DNA of 64,000 nucleotides from Diplonema papillatum. Taxonomy: Eukaryota; Euglenozoa; Diplonemea; Diplonemida; Diplonemidae. Below the pieces are notes generated by a model. The model was not told where the DNA came from. It did not search any database and saw only the letters and a list, made by a program, of their open reading frames with translations. The translations under genes were made by a program, and so were the position numbers. Below are positions 26,765 to 37,049 of the stretch, one piece after another (the first letter of the stretch is position 1; every line of letters begins with the position of its first letter). The stretch is from the NCBI GenBank assembly GCA_030068145.1, contig JAPJBO010000712.1:1-64000 (forward strand), given 5' to 3'.

Positions 26765-29044
26765 GTGTTTCCGGCGATATTCGCTCAGTCAGTTGCCTGT
26801 GACGGCGTTCATTGAGTTGTTTGAATTAGTTCACTTACAGTAGCTGCTGATCTGCTGCGATGGTCTGCGGTTTCCAAAGCGGAGCGATGGCGGAGCTGCG
26901 GACGAGTGCGGGGGAGGCTGATTTGATCCATGGTTTGCGCGAACTTCTGTTGAATAAGGATGATGCAGGTTGGGAGGTGTGCTGATTCCTGAGGGAGTTG
27001 AGGGAATGGTGATTGGGTCGGAGCGTATGGGGCTAAGAAACGGTTGCTTGGCCAGGAGAGGGGTTTGAAAGCGGGGGGTTTATCTGCTGCTGATCTGCTG
27101 CGGTGGACTGCGAGTGACAGAGCGTAGCGATGGCGGAGCTGAGGGGATGTTTGCAGGCTGGTGCACGGGAGAGTTGGTGATGATGATGTGCAGGATGTCC
27201 GCTGATAGCGGGGAGTTTCGAGGACTCGGAGGATTCTTGACGCGCAAGGGTGTTGGGGGAAGTTGGGTACCGCGAGAGTAGTACTTCTTGGGGTGTTGGT
27301 ATTGCTTGGCCGGGGTGTTGGGAACGAACGCGGTGTGTCTACTGCTTCATCATGTTGTTGCCGGTTGAGGGGTTGCTGCCGCTGTCTTCACTTCTTGCCC
27401 ACTGCGTGTAGGGCCCATGTTGCCCATTCAGCGCACTTGTCCTCCGGTAGCTGACTGCGAACGCGTAGAGCTACACTTCGGATCACCGCGCGGTTTCCCT
27501 TCGCGAAGGCATCCAGAACCTGCATTCGGGAGGGTGTTTTGCCCCCGAACTCTGGCCTTAGATCCGCCTCCGGTCGGAACCAACTGAGGTGCGCTGCGTC
27601 GTCCGCCGTCAAAACGTGATGGGAGGTGGCCTTTTCATTGCACCCTCGTAGGCCGCATATCTCCGTTGTGCCGTCTTGTAATACCGAGCGCCTCACTAGC
27701 GCCTGCAGCAGATCCACTGCTCCACTGACCTTCCGGAGCTGGTGCAGCGTCTTGCCGTTGATGCTGCTCCGTGGTGCGTTTAGCCGCTCTCGGAGTCTGC
27801 TGTTCCTCTGATGATCGAGGGCTTTTCGGACAAATCTGCCGATCTCCTCCATCTGCACTAGACCAGCAGCATCTTGGGCGCATACATACTGAAGGCCTGC
27901 GTCTCGGTAGACCCACTCCACATCAAAGACGCTTCGACCGTTCAGGGCTCTTCCTGCTGCCTCGTCCGCTGCATTAATATAGCGGTTGGCTGCGTGTCCC
28001 TTTGCCCATTCTATTGCCGGCGCTGTTGGGAACACTCTTGACAGCGGGTCTGTGGCACTCTTCTTTCCTGTAACTCTGGCTATTGCGCTTTGACTATCAC
28101 AGTATCGGCGGTCTGGCCGTGTGTTAGCCACTATTTTCAGCGCTGCCTCTGCTGCCAGTATTGCACACACTTCTGCTTGCGTGCTCGACGTAACCGTTCC
28201 GTTAATCCGGGCGCCAAAGGATTGATCGTTCACCGTAACCCCTATCGCGCCTTTGGAGTGCTCCTCTATAAAGCTGCCGTCAGTGGCCAAGACTATTTCA
28301 GTGCCAGGTTGGATGCTTCGAAGCGCCTTAACGACTGACTTGACGATGGCTGGCTGTTGCAGCTTCCGTACTTTTCGGTAGCAGATGTCGGCCGTGGTCG
28401 GAAGTCGCGTATGATCCAGTTCCGTTGTATTGAGCAACGTGGCAGATGCGGCTCTCCATCTTTGAATTTCAGCGTACTCAGTCACTGGGCTTAGGCCGAA
28501 TCCTAAATTGCTGGCTGTGAAGTCCTTTAGCCCCATTCCTCGTCTGTGTTTCGGTATCAAGTCGCTATACGCCGCCTTCAGTTTTGGATGTCTTGGGTCA
28601 AAGCAACGCGATACGGAATGGCTCGCCAGCACCGGCAGGACGAAACTTCGATACAATTCCGCCTTACCCCGGGTCGAACACTGATATGACTGCCTCACCA
28701 GCTTGCACAACCTCGAGAACCTTTCCATCTTCTTTGCATTGTTTTGGCAGCCCGTCGGATCCTGTGCGTGTAAACACCCGCCGAGAAGTTTTGCCCTGGT
28801 GGCGGTCTTGAGTATTCCGACGCCGGGGACGTTGATGGTGCTTTCGACTGGCGCAACTACTATTAACTTTCTTTTTGCTACTCTGAGTCCCTTGTCTCGC
28901 ATCCACTCGACTACCCCTTGAACGTGTTGCGCCACTTTACTCATTTTGGTGTGAGACGTTGTATCGTCTACGTACGATTTGCTATGCGGCACCCGGTCCG
29001 GCCTTGGTGGGTCTGACGTGTAGAGGAGGAATAGGGTGACGCTC
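26765..29044 (-). mobile_element. Non-LTR retrotransposon B, copy 1 (5'-truncated) at the unit T-tract
   Basis: The 3' end (GGAAACAC plus A-run) joins the array T-tract at 26751-26764. The 5' end stops in the RT just before its catalytic box and meets another T-tract (29045-29064), then CATTGGAAGC of the next unit. The element therefore sits inside the unit's own T-tract with T on both sides. The 3' untranslated region (26765-27387) contains two GCTGATCTGCTGCG-containing segments. Truncation at the 5' end is typical of target-primed reverse transcription. Confidence 0.9.
27388..29044 (-). pseudogene. ORF2 remnant of element B: end of RT, RNase H, C-terminal Cys/His knuckle
   Basis: The frame is open and begins inside the RT at SVTLFLLYTSD, just before the catalytic YVDD. 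Next come the RT thumb region (ELYRSFVLPVLASHSVSRCF), RNase H (ATDGSF Asp, STQAEVCA Glu, CDSQSAI Asp, GHAANRYINAADEA) and a knuckle CGLRGC...HHVL. It is clearly related to ORF2 of element A but distinct from it along its length. Endonuclease and most RT motifs are missing, so it cannot be active. Upstream codons translated from the T-tract (Lys run) are not part of it. Confidence 0.9.
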
Positions 29045-29064
29045 TTTTTTTTTTTTTTTTTTTT
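29045..29064. repeat. T-tract, 20 nt
   Basis: This is the right half of the unit T-tract after insertion of element B. The left half is 26751-26764. Confidence 0.9.
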
Positions 29065-29450
29065 CATTGGAAGCAAATCGCAACGTGGCGAAAGAGAGGG
29101 AAGCAGGAGGACAAGAGCTCACCACCCCGACCGTTCCTTCTAGAAGAGAGGTGTGCGTTTTTGTTTGAGGGACAGCGCAGCGTGTGTGCCAAAGACACAC
29201 GCTCGATTTCCCGTGGTCAAGGAAGGTTGGATTCGCAAATTCGGCTGGAAAGCTGTGCATTCGGCTGCAACGTGGAGTGGATTGACTTCGAAACTCTGTA
29301 GGGCTCACCAGGTCTGTGCGGGAGCCAATTTGAGAGAACCTACGCACGAGAGCGTCTCAAAAACAAAAACTCAGGTGTTGCGTATGAATCTTCATTGCAA
29401 GCTGAGAATTTGTCGATACACAAACCCAACCTCCGGACCAAAAAAACATC

Positions 29451-30071
29451 ATGGGGACCGCCACTCATTCTCTTTCTAATTTAGTTCCTGCGTGTCGGCG
29501 GACGTTGGCAACGGCCGTGGTGGCAGGGTGCAGAGGACTGAAGATATCACGTGCTGAACACCGTGGGCTAGCCTTGAAGGCCAGATCTGAGTGGATAACT
29601 CCGCAAATGATCTACGGCGGCTGGCCAAACTTGTTCGTGCGAACAAACCTGAATCAACCCGGTCCATCCAATCCGGATAGACCGTCATTCCAGGATAGGG
29701 GTAGGCCGGCTTCGGAACCCGTCCAGGTTCAGGTTCAGGTTCTACCGCTGCCAGCGTTACTTTTTAGCGGCAACAACTCGTGTGTTCAGTTGCTGTTCAG
29801 CTTCGGCGGACCAGCCCACGCTGTGCTTGCACGCGAATTTATCCAGAAAGCTGTCCGCAAAAGAAATGTGAAAACGGGAAAAATTGAGATTCCTAAGTCC
29901 CGTGTCATCGGTAGCAAAAATGCCGTTTTGTTTGTTCCGCATGAATCTACACCCGGGAGAGCCCTGGCAGTCGCGAGGAAAAAAGACACGGAGACGCGAG
30001 TCATCGCAAGGGAAACTCCACAGCAGAAACTCGAAACTCTGTTTCTCTACCGACGACGAAGGTGCACTTAA
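29451..30071 (+). other. 206-codon open frame in the unit spacer, unproven
   Basis: It starts MGTATHSLSNLV and is open on the plus strand. Its second half is Lys/Arg-rich (FIQKAVRKRNVKTGKIEI). A 152-codon frame runs antisense to it (29757-30215), and I recognise no domain in either. The frame is identical in units 2-5 (35269, 41777, 48282, 57111), but array homogenisation explains that without selection, so it is recorded only as an open frame. Confidence 0.2.
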
Positions 30072-30720
30072 GTCTCGAGTACGCTTCGGAAATTCCGGGC
30101 GCGGTGTTGGGAGGAAAAAGGGGGGGGGTGTGGGGTTTTCAAATGAGGTCTCGTATACCGACCTAAACACCTCGTTGCTATCCAGTGGCTGGGAAAGCTC
30201 AACGAACGCGTACATTATTTACCATCCTGCGACGTTGAAACTGAAAGCAGCTTCGGTGTCAAAAAACGGAAGGTTTTGAGTGTCAAAACAGGCTGTTGGC
30301 CCGATTACTGCGCCGCGATCATGCTGGTTGTGCCTTACGCTGTTTGTTTCTCGTAAGTGCCACGGGGTGTTGAAGGTCGTGAAAAGGCCAACTATTTGCT
30401 TGTACGAATGCGAGAGCGCGGCTGCAGAGCAGAGCAACAGTAAACCAGGCGTGTTTTGGGTTTTCGTTCGCTTTCAGTTTTTTGTTTGTGTTTCCGGGTT
30501 CTTTTCTATTGGGGCGAAGTAGCATCCTCGAAGGCAATGGAAACGCCTCTAATGTTGCACAGCAGGTTTCGGGGCCGGTGTGACTCTAGTGCGGTGGGTA
30601 GAGCTCAGCCCGACTGCCATTGACTGGCGCCACCTATGCACTGCCACTCGCCGCTGGCGAAATTGCGAGCTCAGCGTAATACGGGGTCCAGCTGGTCATC
30701 AAGAAATTGCTTCTGGGACG

Positions 30721-30949
30721 ATGCCGCATGGGCCCATCACGACAGCGGACCTAAAGACGGCACTAACAAAGATGAAGAAAGCGTCGACCTGGGCTCTATG
30801 GGTGGCGCGTATACGAATTGCAGCAACTGCCGCCACAGGTTCTAGAACTCACGGCGGACGCAATGAACAGCGTGGAACGTGAAGGGGAGTGGCCAGCCCC
30901 GCTGATGCACGCAAACATCCACCTGCTTCCCAAACCGGAGGATAGAGGA
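30721..30949 (+). pseudogene. Relic of a non-LTR reverse transcriptase (unit 1)
   Basis: After MPHGPITTADLKTALTKMKK a one-base frame change leads to ELQQLPPQVLELTADAMNSV and then EGEWPAPLMHANIHLLPKPE. This is the finger-subdomain text that precedes the polymerase palm in many non-LTR RTs. Nothing recognisable follows. It is a separate, older lineage from elements A-C and is now a fixed part of the array unit. Confidence 0.7.
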
Positions 30950-31231
30950 TCCTGGGCCCAAAGTACCCGTGTTTTGGCTCAGAATTTTCTGGAGCTGAAG
31001 AAGTGTCGGTTGCACATATTGTCACCGGGCCTATTTCAGAGTCACTTTCCTTCGTCAGGCGAGGAGGGAATCCTGGTTTAACGTTTGGACAGAACACTGC
31101 CTCTCATAGGTGGGGAAGGGCAAACTCATTTCCTAGTAAAAGATAGCATGGTAAAAGGGGACCTAACGATCTGGTCAATGAGTCATCATGGGCAAAACAA
31201 AAAAAAAGGTTGCGGGAGTCCACGCAACGGT

Positions 31232-32854
31232 CTAGTTCCTTCTCCCGTGACTTTTGCCGGATCCTTTGCTGTGCTTCTGTCCTTTGTTCTTGCCTTTGCC
31301 CTTGCCTTTGTTATTGCCTTTGTCATTTTCTTTGCCTTTGCCTTTGCCTTTGCCATTGTCGTCGCCATCGTTGCACGGCGCGTCGTTGTAGAATGAGGGG
31401 ATTGGGAGGGGGGTCGCTGGGGGTCGAAGAGCCGCGGTTCCGTTCATCAAAGACGAGAAGTAGTCGAAGGCTAGATCTCCGAAGCGACCACAGCTGTCGG
31501 CGGCTGCGTCGATCGAGGCTTGGAAGTGAACGCCGCCCCACACCCTGCTGTCCCCGCAATCCTGCGCGAATTCAGTCCAAGTCGGGAACACAATCGTCGT
31601 GTCCGCAGCAGGCAGGATGCCAGGTTCCGACAGCGAGCTACCAGCCGCCCACTCCACTGGATAGTTCAAAACATCGTTTCCAAAGTACTTCCTCAACGAC
31701 TGAGCATGCGCGAAGCAGAAGCAGGTCGACGCCGACGGGTACTCAGGGTGGTCTGCCTCTTCAAACAACGACTTCCAGTCCGTCGCCTTCATGTCAACAG
31801 TACCCTGTCCTGGTCCACCCCACCCACTTACGAGATCGTCCCCGTAGACGTGCTTGATCGCGCTGAAAGGCCGCACTGCGTCCCACCGCCGCTTCTCGTT
31901 CCACACGAAGATCCCCGCGTCAAAAGCTGCCATGTTCGACAAGAAGTCCAGTTGCACGAACTGCAGCGTGTTGAGACCGCCGGAGAGAGTCTTGAATACG
32001 GCTGAAAAGCCAAGGCCCCTCACCTTGTTGTCAAACAGCTCGGCCTTGAGCTTCTGTTCTTCAGTGAGGCCGGCAGACGCTGCCAGGACTTCGTCGACCT
32101 GCTTCTTGTACAGCGCTTTGTTCTTCACGTTGCTGTTGACCGGCGGCGGGACCTGCCAAGCGTTCGGGTTGCTGTACGCGTACGGTTCCGTGATGCCCCA
32201 CTGCGGTGTGACGAACTGCTGGATCTTGTACAGTCCCAACCCTTTTCTCTGCATGTCGGGCTGCCATTTCGATGGGTTGTTCAGTGCGTAGGCCGTGTTC
32301 ACCGGAGCGTACCCAGTCGTGTCCATGAAGGGTTCGAAGTGGCGTTCCCGCATGAAATCCCCGGCAGAGTTCATCCCGTCGTACCGACGGCCTTCCGCAA
32401 CCTTCGTGCCGGCAATCGTCCCAATGCCAGCAGCCGTCGTCGGAACGTCCATATCCGCCGACAGCACGTCGATTCCGATGCTGTCCAGGAACGCATCGAT
32501 CTCAGCCAAGCGCCCAGGGAAGAACTCCCGCAGTATCGGGCGCGCCGCGTACATAACAGCAACGTTCACGGATCTGATGGTGCGGTCTTCTACCGGCCTT
32601 CTGTCGAAGCGGGAGTACACTCCGACGGCTGTCTCATCGTATGGTGCCGTCGCATCGAACCACGCATTGGTCAGCATCGTCGTGAGCCGCAGCACCAACG
32701 GCGCATCGCCGAAACCGGATGAAATGTCTTGCTGTGTCCAAGGTAGCAGAGCCGGAAACAAGGCTTCTATGAGTACGTTTCCGCTGTCGAAATCGAACGC
32801 GTCGCAGCCGACGGCCAGCGTGAGAAGGACGAGTGGGATACGACACATCGTCAT
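31232..32854 (-). CDS. Vanadium-dependent haloperoxidase-like protein (unit 1)
   Basis: 540 aa, PAP2/vanadium-haloperoxidase superfamily. A hydrophobic N-terminus (PLVLLTLAVG) ending CDA-F looks like a signal peptide, so the protein is probably secreted. Vanadate-site residues by spacing to fungal chloroperoxidase are Lys321 and Arg328 (EKRRWDAVRP), Ser374 with Ala375 and Ser376 (EYPSAS), and Arg437 and His443 (SRVWGGVH). The usual Gly-His after the serine is Ala-Ser, so the acid-base histidine is replaced. From about residue 494 the tail is Lys/Gly-rich (GKGKGKGK). Haloperoxidases oxidise halides with peroxide; the substrate here is unknown. The ATG at 32854 is chosen because it starts the signal peptide and because the upstream frame open in units 2-5 is broken here. 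Thr replaces Ala in LLPW(T/A)QQD relative to the other copies. Confidence 0.9.
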   Translation of the reverse strand: MTMCRIPLVLLTLAVGCDAFDFDSGNVLIEALFPALLPWTQQDISSGFGDAPLVLRLTTMLTNAWFDATAPYDETAVGVYSRFDRRPVEDRTIRSVNVAVMYAARPILREFFPGRLAEIDAFLDSIGIDVLSADMDVPTTAAGIGTIAGTKVAEGRRYDGMNSAGDFMRERHFEPFMDTTGYAPVNTAYALNNPSKWQPDMQRKGLGLYKIQQFVTPQWGITEPYAYSNPNAWQVPPPVNSNVKNKALYKKQVDEVLAASAGLTEEQKLKAELFDNKVRGLGFSAVFKTLSGGLNTLQFVQLDFLSNMAAFDAGIFVWNEKRRWDAVRPFSAIKHVYGDDLVSGWGGPGQGTVDMKATDWKSLFEEADHPEYPSASTCFCFAHAQSLRKYFGNDVLNYPVEWAAGSSLSEPGILPAADTTIVFPTWTEFAQDCGDSRVWGGVHFQASIDAAADSCGRFGDLAFDYFSSLMNGTAALRPPATPLPIPSFYNDAPCNDGDDNGKGKGKGKENDKGNNKGKGKGKNKGQKHSKGSGKSHGRRN

Positions 32855-33095
32855 TTTACTTTTTGTTGGTGGGCTTGTTTGCTTGAAGGAGACCTGATCG
32901 TGTTGCAGAAAGAAGGTGAGCAGGAAGCTCCAATGAAATGAGGAGATTTGTGGATTCGGTTCAACGCTCGAGTTTTATGGCAACTAAACGCCAAAACCTT
33001 CGTGAGCTGAGTGATTCTCGTTTGGGTCCAGGCGCATTGGCCAAAACATAAGAAACCAGACCCGGCGTTCGGCGTCGGCCTATTTTTAGCCTTTA

Positions 33096-33111
33096 TTTTT
33101 AGAGTGTAAGT
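33096..33111 (-). promoter_or_regulatory. ACTTACACTCTAAAAA box upstream of the haloperoxidase
   Basis: On the gene strand it lies about 240 bases before the ATG and is continued by TAAAGGCTAAAAATAGG. It matches the box next to the sulfurtransferase start at 15 of 16 bases. Present in every peroxidase unit (for example 38912-38927). Confidence 0.35.
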
Positions 33112-33354
33112 TTTTGAGGGGTGGTTGTTTTTCGTCATGGCCAGACCATCTGTACGCAGAGAACTTGGGAAATAGTCCCACACCGCAAACGGTCTCCATT
33201 TTTACTTCCCTGGCTGAACTGAATTCTAAGCTCGAAAACGTACACATCGGCATATTCGGGCTCAAAGGGCCACACCTGGTCCCTTGGACGGGTAGTCACT
33301 TCGGATGGCGTGGCGAACATGATTCCCCAAGCCAAGCGAAGACTTTGGCCGAAG

Positions 33355-33600
33355 CTAGCTGCCGCTGTTGAAAGTGTCTTCCTTGGTGGGCGCCGGCCAG
33401 CTGCTTCCTTTGCTGCGCTTCGGGGGGTCGTTGGCGGCGTCGGGGTCTCGCGCTGCTTCAGGCGTCTCCGGAGAGTGGCGAGGCCTGGTTCGGCGCTTCG
33501 TGCGACCCCTCTTCTTCTCGCTGGTGAACGTTCCTTCAGCCTTGCCTGCAGCGGCGCGCGCGTCTTCGGTCTCAGTGGTGGCGAGACCTTTCAGCGCCAC
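33355..33600 (-). other. Basic low-complexity open frame upstream of the haloperoxidase
   Basis: 81 codons from a GTG, with the open frame extending further upstream in most units. It is rich in Lys, Arg, Thr, Glu and Pro (EKKRGRTKRRTRPRHSPETPE) and has no known domain. In this unit a one-base loss near 33661 breaks the upstream extension. Counterparts are at 39171, 45679, 52184 and 61013, and in altered form at 24618. It could be a piece of an old retrotransposon ORF1 or simply GC-rich DNA. Confidence 0.2.
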
Positions 33601-33697
33601 TTTGCCGCCAGCGGCGGTCTCAGTGCCGCCGCGGTCGATCGTGCTTTCCGAGCCTGCCGCTCCTTCGTGGCGCGTCGGGGGTCGATGGCACCCCCAA

Positions 33698-33893
33698 CGC
33701 TACCGGCCGTAGGATGGTATGTGGGTGTCTACCACCACACACACAGTCCTAGTGTATGTATACAGCGTACTGTGCAGAGGACCTGATATACCTTACTACG
33801 CTGTGGTGGATGCACCCACTAGTGTATGTATACATCCACTAGGACTGTGTGTGTGGTGGTAGACACCCACATACCATCCTACAGCCGGTAGCG
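33698..33893. repeat. 196-bp near-perfect inverted repeat (unit 1)
   Basis: Same arms and centre as the copy at 24923, with a single mismatch between the 57-base arms. Confidence 0.95.
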
Positions 33894-34350
33894 GAGGTAC
33901 CGGCTACTACGCGGAGTGCGGGGGGGGGCCTTCTCCAGCGCCAGCAGTTTTGTTCTCGGCCTCGGCTCTGCATCGGGTGTCTGCGGCGGCGGGGAGATTG
34001 CGAGAACGTGCTTGGGATGGGTATGTGCTCAACACCGCACTGGTCCCGTCCGCGCCGTGTTTCGGTCCTTTAAGCCACGGACACATCAGGCGGAGTCTGG
34101 TTTGTCAAGCGGCTGTTCGTAAGCTCGCCACAGCCAGGACCGCCCGTGCTACGGCGGCGGGGAGGGGGCGAGGACGCGCGTTTTCGTCTCTCCTGCTGGT
34201 CTCATCGCGCTCTGGTTGCTGTCGTAGCATCCGGCGGTGGTGGTGCCCACGTTCGCAGCACTGCCCTGCCGTCGTCGACTCAGGCAGGTCCGGTAGCCTC
34301 TCCGTTCTCCGCACGTTGGCATGTCGTGCGGCAGGCAGCCCGATATTGTT

Positions 34351-34505
34351 TGCCCTCAGGGGACTAGTCCCCGTTGGGCGCATTTCATTGGGAAGTACTG
34401 GGAAATGCAACTTTTTTTGCAAATTCTTACCAGGAATTGCAATGCAAAACAGCGACTCGTCCCCTAAGGGCACATTTCACATTGGGACTGGTCCCCTGAG
34501 TGGCA
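34351..34505. mobile_element. MITE-like element (unit 1)
   Basis: 155 bp, shorter by the GAAT tetranucleotide than the copies in units 0b and 2-4. The ends are as in the unit 0b copy. Confidence 0.5.
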
Positions 34506-34852
34506 CTTTTCCTTAGATATTATAAGCCACCTTTACCTTCGATGCGTCTTTTCAAAACCACTTGCTGTTCCTCCTTACGTAGAACCAGGATTCTACGTAA
34601 GGGTTCAATGCAGTAACCCCGAATTCACCGCCCAAAGTGTCGATTTCCCCCCAATGCCTCCAATCATTCGCGTTACCTGGCGTAACTTCTGTTTTGGTTC
34701 CAGCTATCCTGAGGGAAACTTCGAGCCAAAACGTCGGGTCACTACGCTGCAATGCCGTGTAACATACCGTACGATGGGTGACCAGTTTTGTGCGTGTCGC
34801 GCCGGCTCCCCCTTCACCAGTTTCATTAAAAAGGGAAAGCACACGTCCACTG

Positions 34853-34882
34853 TTTTCTTTTTTTTTTTTTTTTTTTTTTTTT
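34853..34882. repeat. T-tract, 30 nt with one C
   Basis: Boundary between units 1 and 2 with no retrotransposon insertion. Confidence 0.95.
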
Positions 34883-36538
34883 CATTGGAAGCAAATCGCA
34901 ACGTGGCGAAAGAGAGGGAAGCAGGAGGACAAGAGCTCACCACCCCGACCGTTCCTTCTAGAAGAGAGGTGTGCGTTTTTGTTTGAGGGACAGCGCAGCG
35001 TGTGTGCCAAAGACACACGCTCGATTTCCCGTGGTCAAGGAAGGTTGGATTCGCAAATTCGGCTGGAAAGCTGTGCATTCGGCTGCAACGTGGAGTGGAT
35101 TGACTTCGAAACTCTGTAGGGCTCACCAGGTCTGTGCGGGAGCCAATTTGAGAGAACCTACGCACGAGAGCGTCTCAAAAACAAAAACTCAGGTGTTGCG
35201 TATGAATCTTCATTGCAAGCTGAGAATTTGTCGATACACAAACCCAACCTCCGGACCAAAAAAACATCATGGGGACCGCCACTCATTCTCTTTCTAATTT
35301 AGTTCCTGCGTGTCGGCGGACGTTGGCAACGGCCGTGGTGGCAGGGTGCAGAGGACTGAAGATATCACGTGCTGAACACCGTGGGCTAGCCTTGAAGGCC
35401 AGATCTGAGTGGATAACTCCGCAAATGATCTACGGCGGCTGGCCAAACTTGTTCGTGCGAACAAACCTGAATCAACCCGGTCCATCCAATCCGGATAGAC
35501 CGTCATTCCAGGATAGGGGTAGGCCGGCTTCGGAACCCGTCCAGGTTCAGGTTCAGGTTCTACCGCTGCCAGCGTTACTTTTTAGCGGCAACAACTCGTG
35601 TGTTCAGTTGCTGTTCAGCTTCGGCGGACCAGCCCACGCTGTGCTTGCACGCGAATTTATCCAGAAAGCTGTCCGCAAAAGAAATGTGAAAACGGGAAAA
35701 ATTGAGATTCCTAAGTCCCGTGTCATCGGTAGCAAAAATGCCGTTTTGTTTGTTCCGCATGAATCTACACCCGGGAGAGCCCTGGCAGTCGCGAGGAAAA
35801 AAGACACGGAGACGCGAGTCATCGCAAGGGAAACTCCACAGCAGAAACTCGAAACTCTGTTTCTCTACCGACGACGAAGGTGCACTTAAGTCTCGAGTAC
35901 GCTTCGGAAATTCCGGGCGCGGTGTTGGGAGGAAAAAGGGGGGGGGTGTGGGGTTTTCAAATGAGGTCTCGTATACCGACCTAAACACCTCGTTGCTATC
36001 CAGTGGCTGGGAAAGCTCAACGAACGCGTACATTATTTACCATCCTGCGACGTTGAAACTGAAAGCAGCTTCGGTGTCAAAAAACGGAAGGTTTTGAGTG
36101 TCAAAACAGGCTGTTGGCCCGATTACTGCGCCGCGATCATGCTGGTTGTGCCTTACGCTGTTTGTTTCTCGTAAGTGCCACGGGGTGTTGAAGGTCGTGA
36201 AAAGGCCAACTATTTGCTTGTACGAATGCGAGAGCGCGGCTGCAGAGCAGAGCAACAGTAAACCAGGCGTGTTTTGGGTTTTCGTTCGCTTTCAGTTTTT
36301 TGTTTGTGTTTCCGGGTTCTTTTCTATTGGGGCGAAGTAGCATCCTCGAAGGCAATGGAAACGCCTCTAATGTTGCACAGCAGGTTTCGGGGCCGGTGTG
36401 ACTCTAGTGCGGTGGGTAGAGCTCAGCCCGACTGCCATTGACTGGCGCCACCTATGCACTGCCACTCGCCGCTGGCGAAATTGCGAGCTCAGCGTAATAC
36501 GGGGTCCAGCTGGTCATCAAGAAATTGCTTCTGGGACG

Positions 36539-36767
36539 ATGCCGCATGGGCCCATCACGACAGCGGACCTAAAGACGGCACTAACAAAGATGAAGAAAGC
36601 GTCGACCTGGGCTCTATGGGTGGCGCGTATACGAATTGCAGCAACTGCCGCCACAGGTTCTAGAACTCACGGCGGACGCAATGAACAGCGTGGAACGTGA
36701 AGGGGAGTGGCCAGCCCCGCTGATGCACGCAAACATCCACCTGCTTCCCAAACCGGAGGATAGAGGA
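36539..36767 (+). pseudogene. Non-LTR RT relic (unit 2)
   Basis: Same sequence and same frame break as the relic in unit 1. Confidence 0.7.
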
Positions 36768-37049
36768 TCCTGGGCCCAAAGTACCCGTGTTTTGGCTCAG
36801 AATTTTCTGGAGCTGAAGAAGTGTCGGTTGCACATATTGTCACCGGGCCTATTTCAGAGTCACTTTCCTTCGTCAGGCGAGGAGGGAATCCTGGTTTAAC
36901 GTTTGGACAGAACACTGCCTCTCATAGGTGGGGAAGGGCAAACTCATTTCCTAGTAAAAGATAGCATGGTAAAAGGGGACCTAACGATCTGGTCAATGAG
37001 TCATCATGGGCAAAACAAAAAAAAAGGTTGCGGGAGTCCACGCAACGGT

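Larger units (their letters stand above)
29065..34852. repeat. Array unit 1 (short form, ~5.8 kb)
   Basis: The unit runs from CATTGGAAGCAAATCGC to GTCCACTG. Its order is a 1.65 kb uncharacterised spacer, RT relic, peroxidase gene (minus), upstream region, hairpin (33698-33893), TIR element (34351-34505) and right-hand segment. It differs from units 2-5 by lacking ~0.67 kb between CTTGCTGTTCC and CCTTACGTAG (34571-34573), by lacking four bases GAAT near 34443, and by small changes upstream of the peroxidase gene. Confidence 0.95.

Noticed and set aside
27388-29076. Start codon of element B ORF in the Lys-run region
   Set aside because: Those codons are array T-tract read as Lys; the gene is 5'-truncated and has no true start here.
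32330-32345. B-box-like GGTTCGAAGTGG
   Set aside because: It lies inside the peroxidase coding sequence and has no A box at a suitable distance.
31210-32897. Plus-strand frames of 127-215 codons over the peroxidase gene
   Set aside because: They are antisense shadows of a well-supported gene in GC-rich DNA.
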